The notes under the pieces were generated by a model. That model made no database searches. It saw only the letters and a list, made by a program, of their open reading frames with translations, and was not told the DNA's origin. Position numbers and translations under genes: made by a program. 35,011 bases of DNA, taken from positions 1 through 35,011 of the forward strand of contig URPL01000018.1 in assembly GCA_900549725.1 (NCBI GenBank), given 5' to 3'. Numbering within the stretch: position 1 is the first letter of the stretch; each line of letters begins with the position of its first letter. The DNA comes from an uncultured Eubacteriales bacterium (GTDB lineage: Bacteria > Bacillota > Clostridia > Oscillospirales > CAG-272). Below are positions 16,781 to 23,158 of the stretch, in pieces.

Positions 16781-17623
16781 TTACTCTGCGTCCGGTGCGG
16801 TAAAGGGCGCGTCATATTTTTCAAACAGCGCGGCGACCGTACCGTCCGCTTCCAGCTCCTTGAGCGCCGCATTAACCTTTTCCACCAACGCATCGCTGCC
16901 TTTTGCAAAGGCAAACGCATAGGGTTCGGTTGTCATCGCCTCAGAGAGAACAACCAGCTTGTCGTCATGCGCGTCATTATATGCCTTTACCATCTCGGCA
17001 GCGGTCAGGTCGTCAATGACCCAGGCGTCTACCTTGCCGGAAACAAGCGCTGCCTGCGCATCGTTGTTTGCGGCAAATGCACTGACGGTATAGCCGTTTT
17101 GCTGGCAGAATTTATCCGCCGTTGTGCCGCTCTGCACGGAGACAGTCTTACCCGCAAGGTCTGCCTTGCTCTTGATCGCGCTGTCCGCTTTCACAACAAT
17201 GGATTGCGCAGCAAGGCAATATGCATCGGTGAAGTCCATATTTTTCTGGCGGTCTTCGTCAACGGAAATACCGGCTGCGCCGCAGTCGAACTTGCCCGCC
17301 TGCACACCCGCCAAAACGGTATCAAAGTCCATCTGCACAATCTCGACGGAAACGCCCATCTTCTCGCCGATCTTCTTGATCAGGTCCATCTCAATTCCGA
17401 CATATTCGCCGTCATCCGCAATGGATTCAAACGGGGGGAAGTCGGGGCTGGTTGCAACGGTCAGCTTGCCGGCGGCAATCACCTTTTCATAGGCGTTCTG
17501 CGCGGCAGAGGCGCTTTGGTCATCGCTCGTCTTTGTTTCGGCATCCTTGCCGCAGGCGGTAAATACTGCACACAGCGTCAGCATTGCAACGAGCAGTGCA
17601 ATCCATTTTGTCATCTTTTTCAT
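16781..17623 (-). CDS. Polar amino-acid ABC importer, substrate-binding lipoprotein
   Basis: The family 3 solute-binding protein of the importer, 280 residues, tethered outside the membrane. A signal peptide ends in the lipobox VFTAC with C24 as the lipidated residue, followed by a Ser/Asp-rich linker. The bilobed domain shows TSPDFPPFESI, YVGIEMDLIKKIGEKMG, FDCGAAGISVDEDRQKNMDF and the hinge region. The segment SVQSGTTADKF follows the usual ligand-contact pattern for cationic or polar amino acids. The start follows AAAGGAAG. Its promoter matches consensus and its leader carries an ARG-box-like palindrome. The exact ligand cannot be read from sequence; arginine, lysine, histidine or cystine remain possible. 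Confidence 0.94.
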   Translation of the reverse strand: MKKMTKWIALLVAMLTLCAVFTACGKDAETKTSDDQSASAAQNAYEKVIAAGKLTVATSPDFPPFESIADDGEYVGIEMDLIKKIGEKMGVSVEIVQMDFDTVLAGVQAGKFDCGAAGISVDEDRQKNMDFTDAYCLAAQSIVVKADSAIKSKADLAGKTVSVQSGTTADKFCQQNGYTVSAFAANNDAQAALVSGKVDAWVIDDLTAAEMVKAYNDAHDDKLVVLSEAMTTEPYAFAFAKGSDALVEKVNAALKELEADGTVAALFEKYDAPFTAPDAE

Positions 17624-17681
17624 GTTCGGTTTCTTCCTTTCCTCTCTTTGCCGCCGTATGCGTTTTGCTCCGCATTTGCGG

Positions 17682-17695
17682 TGAATAATTATGCA
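17682..17695. promoter_or_regulatory. ARG-box-like operator (ArgR/AhrC type)
   Basis: TGAATAATTATGCA matches the E. coli ARG box TGAATwwwwATTCA at 13 of 14 positions, and its ATGCA half matches the Bacillus form. It lies about 16-29 bases after the expected transcription start, where a repressor would block elongation. A second box at the usual 3-base spacing is not clear. Confidence 0.55.
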
Positions 17696-17717
17696 CCTTC
17701 ATGCAACTTATACGCCT

Positions 17718-17746
17718 ATTATACTGTCTGTTTTTTCATTTGTCAA
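17718..17746 (-). promoter_or_regulatory. Consensus promoter of the amino-acid importer operon
   Basis: On the minus strand TTGACA (17746-17741), a 17-base spacer and TATAAT (17723-17718), an exact match to the sigma-A consensus. Confidence 0.92.
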
Positions 17747-17838
17747 GCGTTTTTTCGAATATTTATACATGTTTTTGCACTTTTGTCGTTTTTGTACATT
17801 TCGTAGCTTTTCCGTTTGCCATTTTGTTGTTTTTACAC

Positions 17839-17890
17839 AAAAAAGACACGTAAGGCGCAGCAGGCAGTGCCGGCGCAGCGTGTCTTTTTT
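17839..17890 (-). terminator. Terminator of the amino-sugar operon
   Basis: A 12-bp perfect stem (17839-17850 with 17879-17890), including an A6/T6 end, closes a 28-base GC-rich loop that can fold further. It lies 66 bases after the glmS stop and works on the minus strand, which is the strand needed. Confidence 0.85.
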
Positions 17891-17955
17891 AAAAACGGTT
17901 TCTGTTTTTTCCATATATATGCCGTATAAACTGAATATTATACAGCCCCGTTCAT

Positions 17956-19785
17956 TTATTCCACTGTAACAGACTTTGCAAGATTGCGCGGATGATCCAC
18001 ATCGCACCCGCGCTGCCGCGCGGTTTCGCAGGCGATGAGCTGCATGGCGACCACTGCGCAAAGCGACGCAAATTCGGCGCACAGCGGGGGCAAACGGAAC
18101 ACCTTATCCGCCGCCTGCTCCGCATTTTCAAAATCCGGAGCGCAAAGCAGCACCGCCATGCCGCCTCTTGCGCGCACTTCGGCAATATTTGCGGAGGTTT
18201 TTGCATAATACAGCGGGTCGGTTGCAAGGGCGATAAGCACCGTCCCCTGCTCAATCAGAGAGAGCGTGCCGTGCTTGAGCTCACCTGCGGCATATGCCTC
18301 GCTGTGAATATATGAAATTTCCTTCAGCTTTAAGGAACACTCCACAGCGGCGCAGCTGTCCGCCCCGCGCCCGATGAAATAAACATCTCTTTGCCCGCGC
18401 AAAAGCGCGGCGATTTGAGAAAGCTGCTCCTTTTGTCCAAGCAGCGCTTCCATGGCTGCGGGCAGATCCCGCAAAAGCGCCCCGGTCAGCTCTGCTGTGC
18501 GCGTACCGTTCAGATGCCCGCGCAAAAAACCGAGCTTTACGGCAAGCAGCGCAAGCAGCACCGCCTGCGTGGTATATCCTTTTGTTGTTGCAACGGCAAT
18601 CTCGGGGCCCGCCCCCTGATATAAAACGCCGTCCGCCTCTGCGGCAACCGCGGAGCCGACCGCATTGACGATCGCCAGCGTTTCTTTACCGCTGCGCTTC
18701 GCAAGGCGCAATGCGGCGAGGGTATCCGCCGTTTCTCCGGATTGCGAAATGGGAATCACAAGTGTTTTTCCGTACATCACCGGCGCACGATACCGATATT
18801 CCGATGCCGTGCTCACCGTTACCGGAATGCCCGCAAGGCTCTCCAGCCAAACCCTGCCCAGCAGCGCCGCATGCGTTGCCGAACCGCAGCCCACAAGCTC
18901 AATGCCGTCAAGGCCGTCAAAAAATGCATCCGCAATACCGTCCGCGGAAAAATCCGGCACCCCATTCGCTCCGAGATGCCGCCGCACAAGCTGTGCCGTT
19001 ACCTGCGGCTGCTGCGCGATTTCCTTTTCCATAAAGCTTTCATAGCCGTCCCGCGATACCGCGGCGATATCCCCCGTGAACAGCTCGGTTTGCTGCTTTG
19101 CTTTCTCCCCTGCGCGGTTCACGGAAAAAATGCCGTCGCACTGCAGCACAAACACCTGCCCCTGCGGCGGGCGCAGAATATTTTTGGTATAGGCAAGCAC
19201 CGCGGGCACATCGGAGGCAACAAAGCTCTGCCCCGCCTCATGCGCAAGCACCAGGGGGCTGTCCTGCCGCACGGCATAGATCACGCCCGGGTGATCATGA
19301 AACAGAATCGCGAGCGCATAGGAGCCGCGCATGTGCTCCATTGCGGCATAAATCGCTCCCTCGGGCGTACCGACATAGCGATATTCCAGATCGATCAGGT
19401 GCGCGATACATTCCGTATCCGTTTCGCTGCGAAACCGATATCCCTGCTCCCGCAGCATTTTTCCGAGCCCCGCGGCATTTTCCAATATGCCGTTATGCAC
19501 CAAAGTGAGCGAGGCGGAAACATGCGGATGCGCATTTTTCTCCGTGGGCGCGCCGTGCGTCGCCCAGCGCGTATGCCCGATGCCGCAGATGCCGCGCGGC
19601 GCATCCTTCGCCTTTTCGATAAGCCCCGCAACCCTGCCCGCGCTCCTTATGCAATGCACCGCGCCGTTTTCCTCCGCAAGCGCAATTCCCGCGGAATCAT
19701 ACCCGCGGTATTCCAGGGCGCAAAGCCCCTGCAAAAGCACCTGTTTTGTATCCATTTCTCCCGTATACCCGATTATTCCGCACAT
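17956..19785 (-). CDS. glmS: Glutamine--fructose-6-phosphate aminotransferase
   Basis: GlmS makes glucosamine-6-phosphate from fructose-6-phosphate and glutamine, the first committed step of amino-sugar and peptidoglycan synthesis. The 609-residue protein begins MCGIIGYTG, so Cys2 becomes the nucleophile of the glutaminase domain. GHTRWATHG, the two SIS isomerase domains (SQSGETADT in the first) and the C-terminal HPRNLAKSVTVE are all present. ATG 19785 follows AGGAG with an 8-base spacer; ten upstream codons would hide the catalytic Cys and are rejected. The start overlaps the acetyltransferase gene by 13 bases, so glmS is translated as part of the operon. No glmS ribozyme leader is possible here, because the upstream sequence is coding. 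Confidence 0.96.
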   Translation of the reverse strand: MCGIIGYTGEMDTKQVLLQGLCALEYRGYDSAGIALAEENGAVHCIRSAGRVAGLIEKAKDAPRGICGIGHTRWATHGAPTEKNAHPHVSASLTLVHNGILENAAGLGKMLREQGYRFRSETDTECIAHLIDLEYRYVGTPEGAIYAAMEHMRGSYALAILFHDHPGVIYAVRQDSPLVLAHEAGQSFVASDVPAVLAYTKNILRPPQGQVFVLQCDGIFSVNRAGEKAKQQTELFTGDIAAVSRDGYESFMEKEIAQQPQVTAQLVRRHLGANGVPDFSADGIADAFFDGLDGIELVGCGSATHAALLGRVWLESLAGIPVTVSTASEYRYRAPVMYGKTLVIPISQSGETADTLAALRLAKRSGKETLAIVNAVGSAVAAEADGVLYQGAGPEIAVATTKGYTTQAVLLALLAVKLGFLRGHLNGTRTAELTGALLRDLPAAMEALLGQKEQLSQIAALLRGQRDVYFIGRGADSCAAVECSLKLKEISYIHSEAYAAGELKHGTLSLIEQGTVLIALATDPLYYAKTSANIAEVRARGGMAVLLCAPDFENAEQAADKVFRLPPLCAEFASLCAVVAMQLIACETARQRGCDVDHPRNLAKSVTVE

Positions 19786-20468
19786 ACGCCTCTCTCCTGT
19801 TTTTCCACAATGCATCCCGCGCCTTTCATGATAGCATGCGGCGGCACAACGCCGCGCACCGCCGTCAGGGGATAGATATTTGAGCCTTTCCCGATCACCG
19901 TGCCGGGGTTTAATACGCAGCCGCAGCCCGCGTCAGCGCCGTCGCCGAGCATTGCGCCGCATTTGCGCAAGCCCGTTTTGTATTCCTGCGCGCCGTGCAC
20001 GACCACCGCCGTTCCGTCCGCCTTGAGATTGGAGCATACGGCGCCTGCGCCCATGTGCGCATGGTTTCCCAAAATCGAATCACCCGCATAGTTATAATGC
20101 GGCAGCTGTGCGCCGTCCAGCAAAACGGTATTTTTCAGCTCCGTCGAATTGCCGATCACGCAGCCGCGCCCCGTAATCACATTGCCGCGCAGATATGCGC
20201 CGGGGCGCACAACGGTGCCTTCCCCGAGAATTACGGGCGGCAGCAAAACGGCGCTTTTATCGATGATAACGCCCTTGCCCGTCAAAATGCCGGGCGCATG
20301 TTCGGAAAAACCGCGCGGCGGGGCTTTCAGCAATGCCGCGCAAAGCGCGCCGATCTTCGGAAGCATTTGCCAGGGATATTCGTGTGCCGCGAAAAAATCG
20401 CGCAGATACGGCACCTCGCAGGCATACAGCGCGGCGGTTTTCACCTCTTCCCGTAATTTTTCATTCAC
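19773..20468 (-). CDS. Left-handed beta-helix acetyltransferase resembling the GlmU C-terminal domain
   Basis: A 231-residue protein with an alpha-helical head (1-60) and then hexapeptide repeats (about 65-215) of the left-handed beta-helix fold. GNSTELKNTVLLDGAQLPHYNYAGDS with the following GAGAVCSN aligns with the acetyltransferase core of GlmU; H124 in LPHYNYAGD takes the place of the GlmU catalytic histidine. There is no uridylyltransferase domain. In the operon it sits between GlmM, which makes GlcN-1-P, and GlmS, so acetyl-CoA-dependent formation of GlcNAc-1-P is the likely reaction. The start is a GTG behind AGAGGA, overlapping the glmM end by 8 bases. Whether a full GlmU exists elsewhere in the genome is unknown. 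Confidence 0.78.
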   Translation of the reverse strand: MNEKLREEVKTAALYACEVPYLRDFFAAHEYPWQMLPKIGALCAALLKAPPRGFSEHAPGILTGKGVIIDKSAVLLPPVILGEGTVVRPGAYLRGNVITGRGCVIGNSTELKNTVLLDGAQLPHYNYAGDSILGNHAHMGAGAVCSNLKADGTAVVVHGAQEYKTGLRKCGAMLGDGADAGCGCVLNPGTVIGKGSNIYPLTAVRGVVPPHAIMKGAGCIVEKQERGVCAE

Positions 20469-22104
20469 AGCAATATCCTCTCTTTTTGATAAGCTCGCAA
20501 AGCTCCGCCAGATATCGCTCGCAATCCCGCTCTTCTTCGCATTCCAGCATCACGCGGATCACCGGCTCCGTCCCGCTTGCCCGCAAGAGCGCGCGTCCGT
20601 TTTTCCCGAGCTTTGCATTGATCTGCTCATAGCGCTCCTGCAAAACGGGATCGTCGAGCGTTTTTTCTTTGTCCGTAACACGCAGGCTCTTCATGCGCTG
20701 CGGGAAAAGCTTCATCCCTTCGCACAGCTTGGAAAGCGGCAGCTTTTGATCGCGCATTTCCTCCGCAACCGTCAGCGCCGTCAAAATGCCGTCGCCCGTA
20801 GTTGCATATTTGCGCAGAATAATATGGCCAGACTGTTCGCCGCCGAGGCGATAGCCGTTTTCCTCCATGCATTCAAACACAAAGCGGTCGCCGACCGCCG
20901 TCATTGCATAATCAATGCCCTGTGCCTCCAGCGCGCGGAACAAACCCGTGTTCGACATCACCGTTGTCACAACCGTGTTCCCGTCCAGCATGCCTCTGGA
21001 ACGCAAGCGCTTTGCCAAAATATAAAGAATTTCATCGCCGTCGGTCACCGTTCCGTTTTCATCCACGGCAATGCAGCGATCTGCGTCACCGTCAAAGGCA
21101 AAGCCGACATCAAGATGCTGCTCCCGCACCAGCGCCGCCAATGCTTCAATATGCGTTGAGCCGCAGCCCTCATTGACATTGAGCCCGTCCGGCGAGGCGC
21201 CGATCACCACCGTTTTTGCGCCGAGCGCGTCGAATACAGATTTTGCAATCATCCAGGAGGCGCCGTTGGCGCAGTCAAGCCCGATGCGCAGATCCTTATA
21301 GGAATGCGATGCCAGGGAAATCAGATATCCTACATAACGGTTTCTTCCCGCAACATAGTCCACGATACAGCCGATGCGGTCGCGCTTGGCTAAAGGCAGA
21401 TCCTGCGCCCGCAAGCCGAGCTTTTCAAAATCCCCGTCAAGGTATGCCTCAATCAGGGCTGCGGTGCGGTCGTCCAGCTTTTCTCCGTAGCTGTTGATCA
21501 CCTTGATGCCGTTGTCGTAATAGGGGTTATGCGAGGCAGTAATCATAATGCCGCAGTCAAAGCCATCCTGCCGCGTGACATACGAAACGCTCGGTGTCGT
21601 CGTGACATGCAGCATATAGGCATCCGCGCCGGAGGCGGTCAGCCCTGCCACCAATGAATATTCAAACATATAGGAGGAACGGCGCGTATCCTTTCCGATA
21701 ACAATGCGCGGGCGATACCCGGGCGCATGGAATCCGCTGAGCGCCGAGGCATAATACCAACCCAAAAACCGCCCGACGCGGTATGCCTGCTCCGAGGTGA
21801 GGGTAACGTTGGCTTCCCCGCGAAAGCCGTCCGTTCCGAAATATTTGTTGCCGCCGCTGGGCTGGTTGATTGCGGAACGCCTGCCGGGCGCATCGCCGTA
21901 AATATCGATATCGTCCCGCATCAGGCTGTCACAGGAAACGGAAAACAGTTCGCTGAGCTGCAGAATTTTATCGATCTGCGGCAGCGCCTGATCCACCTCC
22001 CATTTTGAAACGGATTGGCGGGAAACCCCCAGCCGCTCCGCCAGGCTCTCCTGTGAGATCTGCGCAGCCGTGCGCAGCGTATAAATCTTTTTTCCGAGCG
22101 TCAT
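20461..22104 (-). CDS. glmM: Phosphoglucosamine mutase with an N-terminal Xre helix-turn-helix domain
   Basis: GlmM interconverts GlcN-6-P and GlcN-1-P. The 547-residue protein is a fusion. Residues 1-65 are a complete Cro/CI-type DNA-binding domain (MTLGKKIYTLRTAA, then SQESLAERLGVSRQSVSKW), as in stand-alone Firmicute Xre regulators. A linker (66-86) leads to the mutase from KYFGTDGFRG. The mutase is intact: phosphoserine S191 in TASHNP, metal loop DGDADR (338-343), sugar loop GGEQSGH (421-427) and phosphate loop RASGTEP (508-514). ATG 22104 follows AAGGAG by 10 bases. No start codon with a ribosome site lies in the linker, so both parts should be made as one chain. It heads the operon. A regulator that senses pathway flux and controls its own promoter is an inference; structural roles are also possible. 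Confidence 0.93.
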   Translation of the reverse strand: MTLGKKIYTLRTAAQISQESLAERLGVSRQSVSKWEVDQALPQIDKILQLSELFSVSCDSLMRDDIDIYGDAPGRRSAINQPSGGNKYFGTDGFRGEANVTLTSEQAYRVGRFLGWYYASALSGFHAPGYRPRIVIGKDTRRSSYMFEYSLVAGLTASGADAYMLHVTTTPSVSYVTRQDGFDCGIMITASHNPYYDNGIKVINSYGEKLDDRTAALIEAYLDGDFEKLGLRAQDLPLAKRDRIGCIVDYVAGRNRYVGYLISLASHSYKDLRIGLDCANGASWMIAKSVFDALGAKTVVIGASPDGLNVNEGCGSTHIEALAALVREQHLDVGFAFDGDADRCIAVDENGTVTDGDEILYILAKRLRSRGMLDGNTVVTTVMSNTGLFRALEAQGIDYAMTAVGDRFVFECMEENGYRLGGEQSGHIILRKYATTGDGILTALTVAEEMRDQKLPLSKLCEGMKLFPQRMKSLRVTDKEKTLDDPVLQERYEQINAKLGKNGRALLRASGTEPVIRVMLECEEERDCERYLAELCELIKKRGYCCE

Positions 22105-22219
22105 TGTGACCTGTCTCCTTTCTCCCGCGGCGATTCGGGCAATCGCACGCCGCATTTCGACAAAAATCATCCTATCAAAAAAACCGCCCGCTTTCCACCA
22201 AGCAAACGCGGAACTTTGC

Positions 22220-22234
22220 GCAACCTTAAGTTGC
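22220..22234. promoter_or_regulatory. Candidate operator in the glmM leader
   Basis: GCAAC-CTTAA-GTTGC, a 5-bp inverted repeat around a 5-base centre, starts about 20 bases after the -10. The size and place would suit a dimeric Xre repressor. Assignment to the HTH domain of the GlmM fusion is speculation. Confidence 0.3.
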
Positions 22235-22254
22235 AAATTGAACCGTTTTTCATT

Positions 22255-22283
22255 ATTTTACCCGTTTTTTCGGAAAATATCAA
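22255..22283 (-). promoter_or_regulatory. Promoter of the amino-sugar operon
   Basis: On the minus strand TTGATA (22283-22278), a 17-base spacer and TAAAAT (22260-22255). It is the only good promoter before the three overlapping genes. Confidence 0.72.
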
Positions 22284-22388
22284 TGATTTTTTCGCCAATC
22301 TTTTTTGCTTTGTATATAAAAATTGACAGCTTTTCTTTCTTTTTCTCCCAAAACGACGATATGAGAGAAGAGAGAAAAGAACAAAAAG

Positions 22389-22420
22389 AAACGACGATCT
22401 TCTTTTGAAAATCGTCGTTT
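22389..22420 (-). terminator. Terminator of the tRNA gene
   Basis: AAACGACGAT (22389-22398) pairs with ATCGTCGTTT (22411-22420) around a 12-base loop. On the minus strand the stem is followed by TCTTTTTG, just after the tRNA 3' end. The hairpin also has T7 on the plus side. Confidence 0.8.
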
Positions 22421-22423
22421 TTT

Positions 22424-22500
22424 TGGTGGGCCATCAGGGACTTGAACCCCGGACCAACCGGTTATGAGCCGGTAGCTCTGACCAACTGAGCTAATGGCCC
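22424..22500 (-). tRNA. tRNA with CAU anticodon, probably tRNA-Ile2 (lysidine-modified)
   Basis: A full cloverleaf of 77 bases with encoded CCA. The acceptor stem is GGGCCAT/ATGGCCC, the D stem GCTC/GAGC, the anticodon stem ACCGG/CCGGT with loop CTCATAA (anticodon CAT), and the T loop TTCAAGT closed by a 5-bp stem. A CAT anticodon may be elongator Met, initiator Met or Ile2. The initiator lacks a paired 1:72 end in most bacteria, so it is excluded here. C4-G69 and C5-G68 in the acceptor stem, known identity pairs for TilS in E. coli, and similarity to Firmicute Ile2 favour Ile2, which reads AUA after lysidine modification. Confidence 0.93.
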
Positions 22501-22514
22501 CAAGCGGGATTTTC

Positions 22515-22543
22515 AGTATAGCACAAATCCCGCGCAAAGTCAA
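22515..22543 (-). promoter_or_regulatory. tRNA promoter with flanking inverted repeat
   Basis: On the minus strand TTGACT (22543-22538), a 17-base spacer and TATACT (22520-22515) with TGC before it. The -35 overlaps the last codon and stop of the YgjV-like gene. A perfect 9-bp repeat, GCGGGATTT (22504-22512) with AAATCCCGC (22525-22533), surrounds the -10. Confidence 0.8.
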
Positions 22544-23067
22544 GAATTTTTCGCGCCCGCCTTTTTGCACAGCCTTGCCAGGGCAAACGCGGAGGCAAAT
22601 ATCTCCGCGACGCAATACACCGTGCTGACATATGCCCCGCAATACAGATTATATGCAACCCACATCAGCGAACAGACGATGAACAAAATCTTTTCAACGA
22701 TTTGATTTTTCTGCCAGGTCGCATAGGTGAATATGCATGCCGTGCCGATGGGCACAAGGGTCAAAAAGCCCTGCCATCCCGGCAGGCAGCAAACAACGGC
22801 AAGCGCGCAGAACACCGGCACAATCCATACGGGAGATGCTTTTTTGCGATAGGCATAGATCTGAAAAACGCCCGTGCGCACAATCGTTACCCCGTTGTTG
22901 ATCAAAGCATCATATGCCCCGAGGAAAAAATACTGCGCGGCAAAAGCAAGGTTGGTTGCAATCTGCAGCCACAGAAAACTTGTTCGTTTTTTGCTCAAAT
23001 AGCTCAGGCATGCGCAAACACAGCCGCAAAATGCCATGCCCTGTGCAATCCATTGTGCGCTCGTCAT
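22540..23067 (-). CDS. YgjV-family inner-membrane protein
   Basis: A 175-residue membrane protein with about five or six hydrophobic helices and short loops. The opening QGMAFCGCVCACLSYLSKKR and the later NLAFAAQYFFLGAY with NNGVTIVRT follow the pattern of YgjV-like proteins (PF10688), whose function is unknown. ATG 23067 follows GGGAGAAG; a further upstream frame has no ribosome site. The gene lies 91 bases after htpG on the same strand. A partly paired GC hairpin (23105-23138) lies in that gap and no clear promoter is seen, so it may be transcribed by read-through. Confidence 0.75.
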   Translation of the reverse strand: MTSAQWIAQGMAFCGCVCACLSYLSKKRTSFLWLQIATNLAFAAQYFFLGAYDALINNGVTIVRTGVFQIYAYRKKASPVWIVPVFCALAVVCCLPGWQGFLTLVPIGTACIFTYATWQKNQIVEKILFIVCSLMWVAYNLYCGAYVSTVYCVAEIFASAFALARLCKKAGAKNS

Positions 23068-23104
23068 GCTGTCTTCTCCCGTTTTGTTTGATTGGCAAAG
23101 CAAT

Positions 23105-23138
23105 GCGGGGCGCCCTCTTTTTCAAAAATGCGTCCCGC
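23105..23138 (-). terminator. Weak terminator-like hairpin after htpG
   Basis: GCGGGGCGC (23105-23113) pairs with GCGTCCCGC (23130-23138) with one mismatch. The U tract on the minus side is poor, so it may only weaken transcription into the YgjV-like gene. Confidence 0.35.
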
Positions 23139-23158
23139 ACCGGTTTATTTTTCACATT

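Larger units (their letters stand above)
17624..17955. other. Intergenic region between the importer operon and glmS
   Basis: 332 bases without a gene. It holds the importer leader (17624-17711) with an ARG-box-like site at 17682-17695, the importer promoter (17718-17746), an AT-rich stretch, and the glmS terminator (17839-17890). Nothing else recognisable is present. Confidence 0.7.
22105..22423. other. Intergenic region between the tRNA and glmM
   Basis: About 320 AT-rich bases. From right to left it holds the tRNA terminator (22389-22420), a second copy of AAACGACGAT at 22351-22360, the glmM promoter (22255-22283), and a leader of about 145 bases with a GCAAC/GTTGC inverted repeat (22220-22234). 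No coding frame is convincing. Confidence 0.7.

Noticed and set aside
17881..17955. Promoter-like TATAAT on the minus strand after glmS
   Set aside because: No -35 at a suitable distance and no gene downstream before the terminator.
19786..20468. glmS ribozyme upstream of glmS
   Set aside because: The upstream sequence is fully coding for the acetyltransferase and no ribozyme core is visible.
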